From Trifolium pratense (taxonomy: Eukaryota > Streptophyta > Magnoliopsida > Fabales > Fabaceae): a DNA stretch of 64,000 bases. Under the pieces are notes generated by a model, which saw only the letters and a program-made list of their open reading frames with translations, was not told the DNA's origin and ran no database searches. The translations under genes and the position numbers were made by a program. The stretch spans positions 22,684,777 through 22,748,776 of the forward strand of contig NC_060063.1 in assembly GCF_020283565.1 (NCBI RefSeq). Direction: 5' to 3'. Below are positions 11,392 to 23,060 of this stretch, piece after piece (position 1 is the stretch's first letter; each line of letters begins with the position of its first letter).

Positions 11392-12570
11392 TTAATGCTG
11401 GTGGTCTGGAGTCTTCACCACAATAATTGGACATGTAGCATGATTCACTACATGGTTGCTAACACTCCCCATTATAGCCCTGAAAAAAGAAAAAGAATGA
11501 GATATTCAATGAAATCTCATCAACAAAAATGCAATGCACGATATTCAAATGCTTATTTTGGGAGGTAGATTTTACATTAAAAAAAAACATATTTTACATT
11601 TTAAAAATGTTTACTATCTTATGTAAAAAAAAATTGTTATTACTACCCAAAATCCAGAATAATTTTACTATTTTTGATTTCTTAACTAATACTATGAGGC
11701 ACTAGTTATCATTTTTCTTAAATACACTACTTCTTTCCATCCATAAAGATAAGTTTTTTTAGAAGAAAAAGTTTGACAAGAAATGCAATTGGTCAAATAT
11801 CATATTCTTCTTTTTCTCGGATAAATATTTTGTAATAAATAGGTTTCCTCTTTTCTTAATTTGATTTTTAATTTTTTTTTGGTATTCCTCTTTTCTTAAT
11901 TTCTTATGTAAAAATGAAAAGAAAAAGAAGACTTACAAAAGGTAACAAAAATAGTACGTCAACCGTCACAAAATTAATTATTTCTTTTTAATTATGCCCT
12001 CTAATTAATACTATTACCTACTTCATTCTTAATTCAATATCTAGTACTTTACATTTACGATCAAGGTAAATACACCAACATGATAAGTGTATTTTAATTT
12101 TAATAAAAGTATTATTCACACTCTATTTCATTTATGAATTTTCTTACTTTATTTGTCTAAGTTAGTCAATTAGTAATTCAGTACATAGAGAGTATATAGT
12201 TACCTTTTAATGGTTCCAAGGCCTCTGTTTCCCATGGTAAGACTATCTAGAGGTATTTGTTCAATTGCTTCACATAATTTTTCACCAGCATCTCCCCAAT
12301 AGATCTTTACATGCACCACAACCTATGCCACAATAAATATCAGTAACTATAATAATGAAAAAATATACAAAAAATATATGAATAAAATAATGATTCTATA
12401 ACCAATTTTTAGTTGGTTCAGTTGTGATTGACGCTAGATTTGGTAGGATGACCATGATTCGACCCTCGCAACTACAATCGTGTGGGACTGAAATCACTTG
12501 ATGTCAGAACTGACCCATGAACCAAATTAGGCGGTCCAGTGGACTGGATACTGGTTTTCCAAATTAGGCG

Positions 12571-12604
<34 letters not shown>

Positions 12605-13120
12605 TATAACTTCATGATCAAATTGAAATAGTACCTTTTTCTGCTCTACGGCAGATGTGGCGATTTTGATAACTTCAGGGCTGGGTTTGATTTCATATTT
12701 CTTTGAGAGTGTAGAGTCATTGAATTCAGCTAGAGGTATTAGAGCTGCATGATGAACATCAAATTGAAAGCCAAATCAATATAATTGTAGCTTTTATAAG
12801 AAGCTTTTATACCATGGCAATTTTCCATGTAAATAAGCCACTAAAATTCACAAAAATATATATATACACACACACCAACACTTATGTGTACGTACGTATT
12901 AAATTGGATCGTCAAATGATTAATTTACGAAAAAAATGTACTTACGTGAGCCGGTAACAGACCAAAGCTGCATTTCACCATGCTCATACTCTTCTGGGCT
13001 AACAATAACAAGAATGATGTTATCACCTTCTCTGACAAGATTATCCACCGTCCATTGCAATGCTTTGACACTGCATGGTGAGAAATCCACAGCTACACCC
13101 AATCTCCTTCCACTTGCCAT
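11392..13120 (-). CDS. Universal stress protein (UspA-type), 163 aa
   Basis: USP-family proteins are small cytosolic alpha/beta nucleotide-binding proteins linked to stress responses. Four exons join in frame: 13120-12946, 12744-12635, 12322-12204 and 11479-11392, giving 492 nt including TAA. All introns are GT/AG. The start [21 protein letters not shown] is the usual first beta strand with the ATP-loop Asp. The C-terminal part has the family nucleotide-binding pattern [20 protein letters not shown] and ends [14 protein letters not shown], so ATP binding is expected. Length is normal for single-domain plant USPs. The second intron (12323-12634) holds a SINE-like repeat and a TA tract. The specific stress and partner cannot be read from sequence. 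Confidence 0.93.
12411..12571 (+). mobile_element. tRNA-derived SINE-like repeat in a USP intron
   Basis: It has an A-box match TGGTTCAGTTG and a B-box-like ATTCGACCC about 45 bp later. It ends in a tRNA-unrelated tail (AACTGACCCATGAACC and a GGCGGTCCAGTGG block) that I recognise as typical of a common legume SINE. No clear target duplication is seen, and a TA tract follows at once. Confidence 0.55.
12572..12602. repeat. (TA)n microsatellite
   Basis: A 31 bp alternating TA tract abuts the tail of the SINE-like repeat. Confidence 0.95.
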
Positions 13121-14018
13121 TGATTCTTCTTGTTCACTTGTGTAATTGCATGTGAGTGCTTCATTAATTAATTTTATTGTTTTGTTTTGTTGTAATGGAG
13201 TGAGAATGTTTCACGGGACATAACTTAATTCTTGAAGACAGAACTAAACAATTTATGCGACAATTGCGTTTCTCCATTAGTGGTTGAGACTCACATATTC
13301 TCACATATATACTTTTGACTTTCACATTAATTAATTCACATATAGATTGTAAATATTTTTTTTCCATTGTAACTCACATATACTTTTGCATTTCTCTCTT
13401 ATTTTTAAGAGAAATGTTATTTGAACAACTTTCTTAAACAAAAAAAAAAGTAGTCTCATATATTGTAATATTATTTTGATTATACTTAATTCAAAATTAT
13501 ATGATAATAATAATTTTGGATCTATATATTTTTTTTTATGCCACAATTGTATTTTCACTTTGTTATACATGATCAAAAGAAATTGAGAAGTGCTATAAGC
13601 ACGGTACTCTACTCTTTACTATACTCTTTTTAGTATATTTTTAATCGATTGAAATTTATATAGATCTCACTAAATATAATCAGATCTGGATTTTATACGG
13701 TTAGTAATTTTATCACCGTTCGATTAAGATTGAACAATTGTGGTTTGATAATAAAAAATTTAATTTTAAACGAAAAATTAAAAACTGAGTTTAAATAGAA
13801 ATTGTATGATTTTAATCGGACGGTTCTAATGATCTTTGTGCAGCAGACTGCACAAAGTAGTGATTGCACTTAATCCAAATCACACTAAATCATGTGTATT
13901 TATTAGAAAGTTTGTTGTTAGTAGAGTATTATTGCCCTTAGAGCACATGTTAACAAGACCCTTATTTAAAATACTTATTATCCATCATGTTAAAAAATAT
14001 AGTTTAGTTGATATAAAC
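13121..14018. other. Intergenic region upstream of the USP gene
   Basis: This is the USP promoter side, AT-rich with no gene. A perfect 10 bp stem with a 4 nt loop lies at 13834-13857 (CTTTGTGCAG/CTGCACAAAG). Confidence 0.5.
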
Positions 14019-14587
14019 TAGGCATGACAATAAAACCCATACCCGTGGGTATTCGCCCAAACCCTACCCGTTTTGACGGGGAAAACCCGAGTTGACTGGG
14101 TTTGGGTTCGGGTTTGGGTTTTCCCCGATTTCAAAAGATGGGTTTGGGGCGGGTAATGGGCACATTGATATCCACCCCGAACCCGCCCCGCTTATACTAA
14201 AATTAGATTTTACCTATTTTACATTAGAAACCCTTCAACAATCTTTTAAATTACATTCATATTTTTATATTTATTTTTAATTTGAGTATTAAACAAACCA
14301 CTTTCTCTATTTTTTCTTTATTTAAAAAAATATTGTTGAAACAAAATAATTTTGGACATTTAACTTCTTTTTTTGATAAAAAAATACAATTCAAATTTAT
14401 GTGGAAAGATGCGTAACGGGATACCCGAACCCCGATGGGGATACCCGATCCCCGTTGGGTATGGGTTTGGGGTTATACATTTTATCCCCGGTCGAAATTG
14501 GTATGGGTTTGGGGAAACCCGAACCTTTATGGGTTTGGGTTTGGGGAGGGCAATATCCGTCCCCGCCCCGCCCCATTGTCATGCCTA
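14019..14587. mobile_element. hAT-type non-autonomous element (MITE), 569 bp
   Basis: The ends are inverted: TAGGCATGACAAT at the left and ATTGTCATGCCTA at the right. Perfect 8 bp target duplications ATATAAAC lie at 14011-14018 and 14588-14595. An 8 bp duplication is the hAT signature. The subterminal regions are unusually GC-rich, made of CCCGAACCC/GGGTTTGGG-type repeats in opposite orientations, around an AT-rich centre. It has no transposase ORF. The short open frames over it are by-products of the repeats. Confidence 0.9.
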
Positions 14588-14595
14588 ATATAAAC

Positions 14596-15300
14596 TTATA
14601 TTGATCATGAAAGGATGGAAGTTAAATTATCTACTTCTCCGCACTTAAGGTACGCGAGTGTGAATTATTTAATATTTAAAATTAAAATTATTATTTTTAT
14701 TTATATTTTCTTTAATTAATATTCATAACACTTAAATTTCTAGATTAAATTCAACAAAAAAAAATCTAGAATAAAAATAAGATTATTAATTCTAGATTAA
14801 GTTAAAAATTAAATAAATTATATATATAATTTTAATATGAAATAAATTCTACAAGTTCAAGAGCCGAGTTTCTGTTCAATTTTATCTAGACTAAATGAAA
14901 AGACGTAAAAACTTGATTCTCACAATTTGGTAATTGATTTTTTTTTTTATCAAAAAAGATATTACATTAAAATTTTGATTAAAAAAAACTACATTAAAAT
15001 TACTTTATTTATCTTGTAAGAAAAACTTTTTTCTCACATTTTCTAATTTTAATTTTGTTCTTGCAACCAATAAAGTTTTAATTTATTCCTTTCTCTCTTT
15101 GATGGAAATCATAAATTTAGAAAAGAAACACGTTCAGTTCAGTTCACACAACTCCACTCTTTTTTTAATAGTTTCCTTCTTCATTTGTCCATAGTATCAA
15201 ATCAAATGCATTCATCATCTCAAAGCTTCTTCAGATTCTAACCGTAAAACTCTCTAGAACCTTCTTCCAAACCCTAACGACGTAGTTTTAGTTTTCTTCA
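14596..15300. other. Promoter/5' region of the ALDH gene
   Basis: AT-rich DNA with no ORF. The last roughly 150 bp are pyrimidine-rich and probably form the 5' UTR of the gene starting at 15301. No precise promoter element is assigned. Confidence 0.5.
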
Positions 15301-18300
15301 ATGGCGTTTTGGTGGTCCTTGCTCGTTTTAGCATTCGCTTTCGCCATTTGCAAGTTTCTTCTCATTCTCATTCCTCCTAAAGTTCCTTCAATCGATGTTG
15401 ATGCTTCCGATGGTAATCTTCGTCACTCACTCGTTTTCACTCGTTTGTTCTATTGTATTTAAATTTGTCGTGATGCTGAAATTGTAATGTTGATTTTGAT
15501 TATCGCAGTGTTGGAATATGGAAGCCAATCGCAGGAGAATAGATTCATATATGTGAGTGATGTGTTGATATAATGTTTGTATAATTGAGAATTGAAATCT
15601 TGATGCGTTTAATTTTGCTCTGTTTTCGCGTTTTGTTAGATCGGTTTTGTTTACGATTTTGAACTTGAAATTAGAGTTCACTTTAATTGGAAATGAGTAT
15701 GGTGCTGCTTAATCGATTTGTTTTAGGAGTTACTTTTATCTCGGTGAAGCACTATGATGTGAGTTTTAGGACTTAGGTTTGTTTGGATTTGAGTTTATCT
15801 ATTGTTATAAATAAGCACTGGTGAGGCTGTTTGAGAGAGCTTATTGGAAACAACCAACTTATGACATGTCCAAATTATTTTTGCTTTTTTTTCATAAGCT
15901 CTCCAAGTTAGTTTATGGAAATAGCTTATATGGAAATGGTTTGACTTTATTTTATATTTTTATTATAGAAGTAGATTAATGATGAACACTTATGCTTTAA
16001 ATGCTTAATTAAGTTGTTAATTTTATCTCGTGATGTTAGTTTTAGGACTTAGGCCTGTTTGGATTTGAGTTTATCTATTGATATAAATAAACACTTGTGA
16101 GGCTGTTTGAGAGAGTTTATTGGAAACAACTTATGATATGTCCAAATTATTTTAGCTTATTTTCATAAGTTCTCCAAGATAGTTTATGAAAATAGCTTAT
16201 ATGGATTATGGAAACAATTTAACTTTATTATATTTTTTAGCTTATACATAAGCACTTATATGATGAACACTTATGCTTTAAATGCTTAATTAAGTTGTTT
16301 ATCCAAACAAGGTCTTAATGTTGTTGGTTTGTAATTTTCCCTGTTTTTTAGAGAATCGAGGTGATCCGTCTCGTTGATGAAATTGCTTTTTATTCAGGTG
16401 CCTCCAAGGGGTGCGGCACAACAATCAGGCAAGAAAGTTCAGTGCTATGAGCCTGCCACCATGAAATATTTGGGATATGTTCCTGCTTTGACACCGGATG
16501 AGGTTTGTGAGCCAATGCTTATTGTTTTTTTCAAGAGACTAATGATTGTGATGCGTAGTTTAAGTATCTGGCAAACAAGCAGCCAAGAAATATTTGGAAT
16601 ATAATGCATAGTTTACCTAAGCTAGCAAGCAACTATTAGTTTTAGATGCATAGTGTTTATTTGAATGAAGTATCAATATTATTATTTTAAAATTTAATGA
16701 GTATACATTGATGGTGTAAAAGTAATTTACAAAGTCATCCAATGATATCTCATTATGGTACTATTTGTAAAACTTTTTTACACCCTCTCGGTACATAGTC
16801 GTCGTTAAACTCTTTATTTATTTATTTAATTAATGTTTATGCAAGTATTATATTTAGAAATAAGGAAACTTTAAAGTCTCAGCGAAAGGAAAATAGATAA
16901 GGGAATAAAACTAGTTGGTCTGAGTAACTCGTGAGTTTGTTTGATTTACTTGTATATCTTAAGCGAGCACTCGAAAAGCCATAAAAGTGAATTATACTGC
17001 ATATGAACAAGTTATAAGTGTGTTAATAAATTATTGATATTCAATTTGACTAGATTCATTGGTATAAATATTCCAGAATTAACTAGTACTGATTTGAGAT
17101 ATCGATAGGTCAAGGAGCAAATTGAAAAGGTACGGAAGGCACAAAAAATGTGGTCAAAGACCAGCTTCAAGCAAAGGCGCCAGTTTTTGCGTATAGTATT
17201 GAAGTATATAATTAAACATCAAGCACTTATCTGCGAGTAAGCACTTCAAATCAATGGTCATAGTATGAAGATTTAAGTGTTTGTTTTTTTACTTATCTAA
17301 TGTTGTGAGTTGCGACATCCTAAATAAAAAATGCAATTTTTTGCATAGTTTTATTTGATAGTCTGAAAAATAGATATGAACCTGACTTATTGCATAAGAA
17401 AATCAATATCAAATAAAATCAATATCAAATAAATCCTAATGTGTTCCCGTTTATTAGGATATCTTCACGTGATACTGGAAAGACAATGGTAGATGCCTCT
17501 CTAGGAGAAATAATGACAACATGTGAGAAGATCAATTGGCTTCTGTCAGAGGGTGAACAATGTCTGAAACCTGAGTACAGGTACTTGTCTCAATCTTTTG
17601 TATTCAATATTATATTTTCTCATCTTACTTTAGAGTTTAGACTGAAATTTTTTGTAGTTCTCTACTTATCTTTATTTATTCAAAAAAAAAATAAAAAATA
17701 CATATGTTTCTTTTCTTTATGGCAATTGACAAGTAGATGCACCATACCCCCTGCCCCCCTCCAGTCCCAGTAATTGACTATTTTCTTCGTTGAGATTGAC
17801 TCATGTTATATTATCTCTCATATTATTTTCTTTTTCTTTACTACAGCTTTTTTAACATTAAATTCGTAAAGTCTTATATTCATGGCTTAAATTCTATGAA
17901 TTTTTTTATTTTTTTTTTTATTTTCCATGTACATAAAGAATGTCTATTATTTTTTAATAAGTAAAGAATGTTTCTATGTTAATACTGCAAATCATCTCAG
18001 TCCACTTTTATGACCAACTTTTTATTTTGCAATAAATCAAAAAACTTGCAGATCCTGTGGAAGATCAATGCTTCATAAGAGAGCCAGAGTAGAATTTCAC
18101 CCCCTTGGTGTTATTGGAGCCATTGTGTCGTGGAACTATCCCTTCCATAATATTTTTAACCCTATGCTAGCAGCAGTTTTTTCTGGAAATGGTATTGTGA
18201 TTAAGGTATAAAACGACATAATATGTACTATGTGGTACCTTTTCTAAAATTGTTCATCATATGGATGTATTGCCATTTTTTTAAACAATAGACATTGTTG

Positions 18301-21225
18301 ACTGCTGTTATACTAACATAGGGATGATATTATATGTTCCTTTAAGAAATAATATTAAAAATTGAGATTCTGCAACATGCAACAGCAATACCTTTTTTTA
18401 TGGTTATAATTTCCAGTTTGACTGAAATCCTCGTGATTCTGATGATAGATATCAGAACATGCAAGTTGGTCTGGATGCTTTTACTTTCGGATTATCCAAT
18501 CAGCCCTTGCTGCTATAGGAGCTCCAGAGGACCTTGTTGAGGTGATAACAGGGTAGAGCCTTATTTTGTACCCTTCCTTTTTCCCTTTAATTTCAAAGTC
18601 ATATCTGCATCTATACCTCAATCTGATCTTTCTTACCAGGTTTGCTGAAACAGGAGAAGCACTGGTGTCTTCTGTTGATAAAGTCATTTTTGTTGGATCA
18701 CCTGGGGTTGGGAAGACGGTATGATTCCCTTGGCCAATCAAAATGGTTTATCCTGTCCTCTCATCTGTAAATTGTATCTCATAGTAGTTTATTTATGTTA
18801 TCCATCATATATGTTTAATAAAGAATTTCCCTAGAATACTTGGTCAATGTTTAGTCTAGTATTAGGATTAGCTGAAGCCCCATTCTGTACTCACAAAAAG
18901 TGTAACCTCAACCAAAATCAATGTATGAGATGGTTTGAGGCTTTGGGGCTTTGGGCCTTTGGGCCTTTGGGGCTATTCCCTACTTTTCCATATATGCTTC
19001 TTCTATTCTTTCCACTTAGATGATATTTCTTGTTCTTTTATGCAGATAATGAAAAATGCTGCTGAGACACTTATACCAGTTACACTAGAGCTTGGTGGAA
19101 AAGATGCATTTATTGTTTGTGAAGATGTAGATGTGGACCATGTATGGATGGATATCTTCCATAATTTATTATTTCCAAAGCCTTGCATATGATATAATTG
19201 TTGACCATATTTGGTTGCAGATGTTGGCCTTACTGCATAATGATATATTCATTGTTGAATGCCATAGTTTTAACTGTCACTGATCTGCTGAATGTAGGTT
19301 GCTCAAATTGCTGTCAGGGCTGTTCTTCAGTCAAGTGGGCAGAACTGTGCTGGAGCTGAACGATTGTATGTCCATCGGAACATTTATCCAGCTTTTGTCA
19401 GCAAAGTTACCAAAATCATCAAATCCGTTACAGCTGTAAGTGTTTTTATATGTAAAAAAATATCATGCAAGTGATTTTCTATGACCTTTCATTTGTAACA
19501 TCTGTCTTGTGCAATTTCTTTCTAAGTCAATATGGGATTCTTGTCAGATTTGCTTACACTTGATTGTTACAGAATTGCTATATCAGAAGTCCATCAGCTT
19601 ATCTTTACATCTGTTCTTGTTTATTATGAAGTTGCAAGACGGTCATATGATTCATAATATGTTTTTGTCTTCTTCTATTTTTGTTGCATTTCTGCATGCG
19701 TCTTCTTCTATTTTTCCATAGAGGAGGGAAGAGAAAGAAATAAAGACTCTGAATTATGATGATGATTTTATACAGTAAACTACACGCTAACCCTTATTAA
19801 AATTTATACTGAACTAGTAATCCTAATTAAATAAGGAAAAATATCATTAAATATAGAGGAATACAGTATTGGGAAAAACCTAAGTCCCACATAGGATAAA
19901 GATAGGCCTGAAATGAGTTTATAAGTTAGTGGCACCCCTCACTTTACAAGCTTGTTTGTAAGGATGAGTCAGACACAATGTAAAAACATAATATGGTATG
20001 ATCCAGGCCACTTACTACCATTTATATCCACGCACCAAACTCAATAGTGTTGGGCGTGAGGTTGTGCATTGGGAAAAACCCAAGTCCCACATGGGATAAA
20101 GATAGGCCTCATATGAGTTTATAAATTAGTAGGACCTCCTCACCTTACTAGCCGGTTTTACAAGAATGAGTTAGTTAGGCCTAATATAAAAACCTAATAT
20201 ACAGAAACCAATCTTCAGAGATAATCTATGATATTCTCAATTACTTTAAGTACAACTCTGTATTATGAGATTTTTTAAAATATATTATAACAGATTGGTT
20301 ACTTAGTAGCTTGCAGTGTTAAAAAATGGCAAAGTGATAGATTTTTACTTATGGGCCTAGGATCCATGATTAGATATAGATGAGAGGAAGGGACAAGAAG
20401 GTCATGAAATTATATAAATTCTACAGATTGCATTAACATTGAAAATTGAGTGCTGTACTGGCACGAATCATATTTTCAGTTATTAATGGAGCATAGGCAT
20501 CTTCCTCAAAATTATTTAGTATGAAGTCCATTCTTTAAGGCTTTGGGTTAATGATTTCTTGCAGGGCCCACCACTTGCTGGGAAGTATGATATGGGAGCT
20601 TTATGCATGCATGAGCACTCTGAAAAGCTTGAAGCTCTTCTAAATGATGCTTTAGACAAAGGAGCTGAAATTGTTGCTCGTGGAAGTTTTGGACATATAG
20701 GTGAAGATGCTGTTGATCAGTATTTTCCCCCTACTGTGATTGTCAATGTGAATCACTCAATGAGATTGATGCAAGAAGAGGTAGCAGAGCTTGCTATTTT
20801 CTCCATTTTTACATTACCACTTTTTTCCATTTGTTATTTTAGTTTAGTCCATATCTCTGTAACCAACAAAAATATATGGTTCATATCTTTACTACAAGTA
20901 TTGGAGATTTGGAAATTTGAATAACTTATTCTCATATAGTGTAACCAACTATTATTCAAGAATATATTTCTATCTTGTATGGTTCAGCAACTGCTTACTT
21001 GATTCATCCGTGTATTTGACTTATAGGCATTTGGACCTATCATGCCAATAATGAAGTTTAGCTCTGATGAGGAGGTTATCAAGCTTGCTAATGACTCAAA
21101 ATATGGGCTCGGCTGTGCTGTTTTCTCAGGCAGTCAAAGTCATGCCAGAGAGATAGCTTCACATATACATTGTGGGGTAGCTGCAATTAATGATTTTGCA
21201 TCAACATACATGTGTCAGGTAATAA

Positions 21226-21308
<83 letters not shown>

Positions 21309-22027
21309 TATGTGTGTTTCACCTGAAAGGAGCTCTAGTGGTAGCGTAATATGATGTGTGCTTTGTTTTTAGGAAGCACACCTGAGTAATGAATTTCTGA
21401 TTTTGTCTTTGTCACGAACCAAGTCTACATAAAACAACACACGAATGTTTTATATTACATATATAAACCTGTGTGCTTGTATTGAAGTTTGACCTTTTTA
21501 ATATAAGAATCTGGGTGGCAAGGATCATACCCTAGAGTCTAGATCAGTTTGTCATAGAGTAATACCATGTCAACTCTTCCAAAAGGTTAGAACTATTATG
21601 CAGTCTTTAAATTTCCACTGACGTAAAGTTTCATTCTGATTTTCCAGTCCCTGCCATTTGGGGGAGTGAAACACAGTGGATTTGGAAGATTCGGTGGTGT
21701 TGAAGGCTTGCGAGCATGCTGCCTTGTAAAATCAGTTGTTGAAGATAGATGGTGGCCATTGATTAAGACCAAGATACCAAAGCCTATTCAGGTCAGTCTG
21801 GCAAACCTTTCATAATATCTTAAGACTTCACTGTTGGTGGATAAATACTGAGACGCGCCTTTCATTTGTCATAGTATCCTGTGGCAGAAAATGGATTTGA
21901 ATTTCAGGAGTCACTCGTTGAAGCACTTTATGGGCTTAGCATATGGGATCGTTTGCAAGCATTGGTAAATGTTGTGAAAATGCTTACTGAGCAAAACTCA
22001 ACTGGTGGCAATAAGAAGGAAAAATGA
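15301..22027 (+). CDS. ALDH22A1: Aldehyde dehydrogenase, ALDH22A1 type, 595 aa
   Basis: NAD(P)-dependent aldehyde dehydrogenases oxidise aldehydes to acids; family 22 is plant-specific and stress-linked. Fourteen exons join in frame: 15301-15412, 15509-15552, 16398-16502, 17109-17236, 17458-17580, 18052-18205, 18449-18552, 18640-18718, 19046-19141, 19298-19435, 20565-20780, 21027-21218, 21648-21791 and 21875-22027. Total is 1788 nt; ALDH22A1 proteins are about 596 aa. The N-terminus is a hydrophobic segment (about residues 2-28), consistent with the signal/membrane anchor known for family 22. Further on are [16 protein letters not shown], the Glu motif [10 protein letters not shown], the catalytic Cys in [11 protein letters not shown], and [17 protein letters not shown]. 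No frame damage is seen. Introns carry MITE, TRIM-like and CT repeats. The main uncertainty is exact intron edges. Confidence 0.95.
15728..16316. repeat. Tandemly duplicated MITE-like repeat in an ALDH intron
   Basis: About 290 bp (TTTTATCTCG... to ...TTAATTAAGTTGTT) occurs twice, at about 15728-16018 and 16020-16302, diverged by scattered substitutions and indels. The second copy has inverted ends GGCCTGTTTGGAT (16052) and ATCCAAACAAGGTC (16301), typical of a small TIR element. A related fragment is in the LdpA-like gene at about 63838-63912. Confidence 0.7.
19867..20205. mobile_element. TRIM-like repeat with two direct copies in an ALDH intron
   Basis: Two direct copies of about 135 bp begin TTGGGAAAAACC(T/C)AAGTCC, at about 19869 and 20070. 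They are separated by about 65 bp containing GTGTTGGGCGTGAGG. A short repeat ATACAG flanks the whole (19861-19866 and about 20198-20203). The layout resembles a terminal-repeat-in-miniature element, but TG..CA ends are not clear. Confidence 0.5.
21230..21304. repeat. (CT)n microsatellite next to a splice donor
   Basis: A pure CT tract of about 75 bp begins 12 bp after the donor of ALDH exon 12 (GT at 21219). Confidence 0.97.
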
Positions 22028-22938
22028 CTAATCATGTCAGGGCGTTTAATGTGCCAAATCGGTAATAGGCACATTCAAATAATTAGGGGCTTCTGGTTTG
22101 TCTCCAACTACTATCAGTATTAGCTATTTTCTATGTCCCCTGTCATTTTTGCTGTGGTTATTTGATGATGATCAAGGATAATTATCTGATGAACATCAAT
22201 ACGTTTTTTCTTATATATCACGTTAATGAAATCATGGAAGCAAGAAACTTTAAAGATCATATATTCTCTTGAATTTTATTTTTTTAAATACTCCATAGAA
22301 CACCCCATGATTGGCGACTCTCTCAGTGCGCCCATGATTGATAAGTTGCGTATCATATGCTCACCATTAGATGTTGGTCCAAAGACCTCTCACCTTGACA
22401 TTGACCATTATAGTTGAGAGCGTTTGTGGTTTTGTCCGGAGATTTACACAAGTAGGCGTTACAACTTAGTAAATCCAGTTCACAGGAATGGTTTCTTTCT
22501 TTATACCATGTTTTCAGTTTTTAGCATGTACTTTATTATTCTAAAACTAAATGATGAATGCCTTAAAGTGAGTACCCTCTATATCTATGAAATGAGTGCT
22601 TTCATCTTTTATCTTTAATATAGAGTTTGCATGTTTTGAATGTTCTCTACTCACATTAAAACTTTAGAATAAAGTTTAAACAATACAATTGTACGAATGA
22701 TTAGGATTAAAAAATGTATTACAAGTTTACTTCTAACAGATACATTTTTTTACCAACCCGCCCTAATTATAGGGCATTTGGCTCTCATTGGCTGGCTCTA
22801 AAGTATTCTTACAATTGAGTTTCTTGGACTTGCTATTGGATTAATCATTCAGTTGGTAATGAGACATCTAATTTTAGTAACATTAGGGTTGGTTGCTAAA
22901 TAGAAGAAACCAGAAATATGTATTTTATGGTTAACAAT

Positions 22939-23060
22939 ATACTCCCGCCGGTCTATTTTACAAGAGAGTCTACAAAAATTGATGTATTTTGTCCATATTA
23001 TGAATCAAATATATCAATTTTTGTTGACTCAATTGTCTTTTATAAAGAATTAGAGATAGT
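22939..23060. mobile_element. Stowaway-like MITE fragment
   Basis: It starts TACTCCCGCCGGTC, similar to the CTCCCTCCG start of Stowaway MITEs. It folds on itself, with 12 bp arms ACAAAAATTGAT (22972) and ATCAATTTTTGT (23013). The opposite terminus is not clear. Confidence 0.45.

Noticed and set aside
11725..11860. Stowaway-like start in a USP intron (CTTCTTTCCATCCATAAAG)
   Set aside because: Only one weak terminus is visible, without TIR partner or TA duplication.
14092..14604. Gly/Pro-rich open frames in both orientations
   Set aside because: They are read-through of CCCGAACCC/GGGTTTGGG repeats of the hAT MITE.
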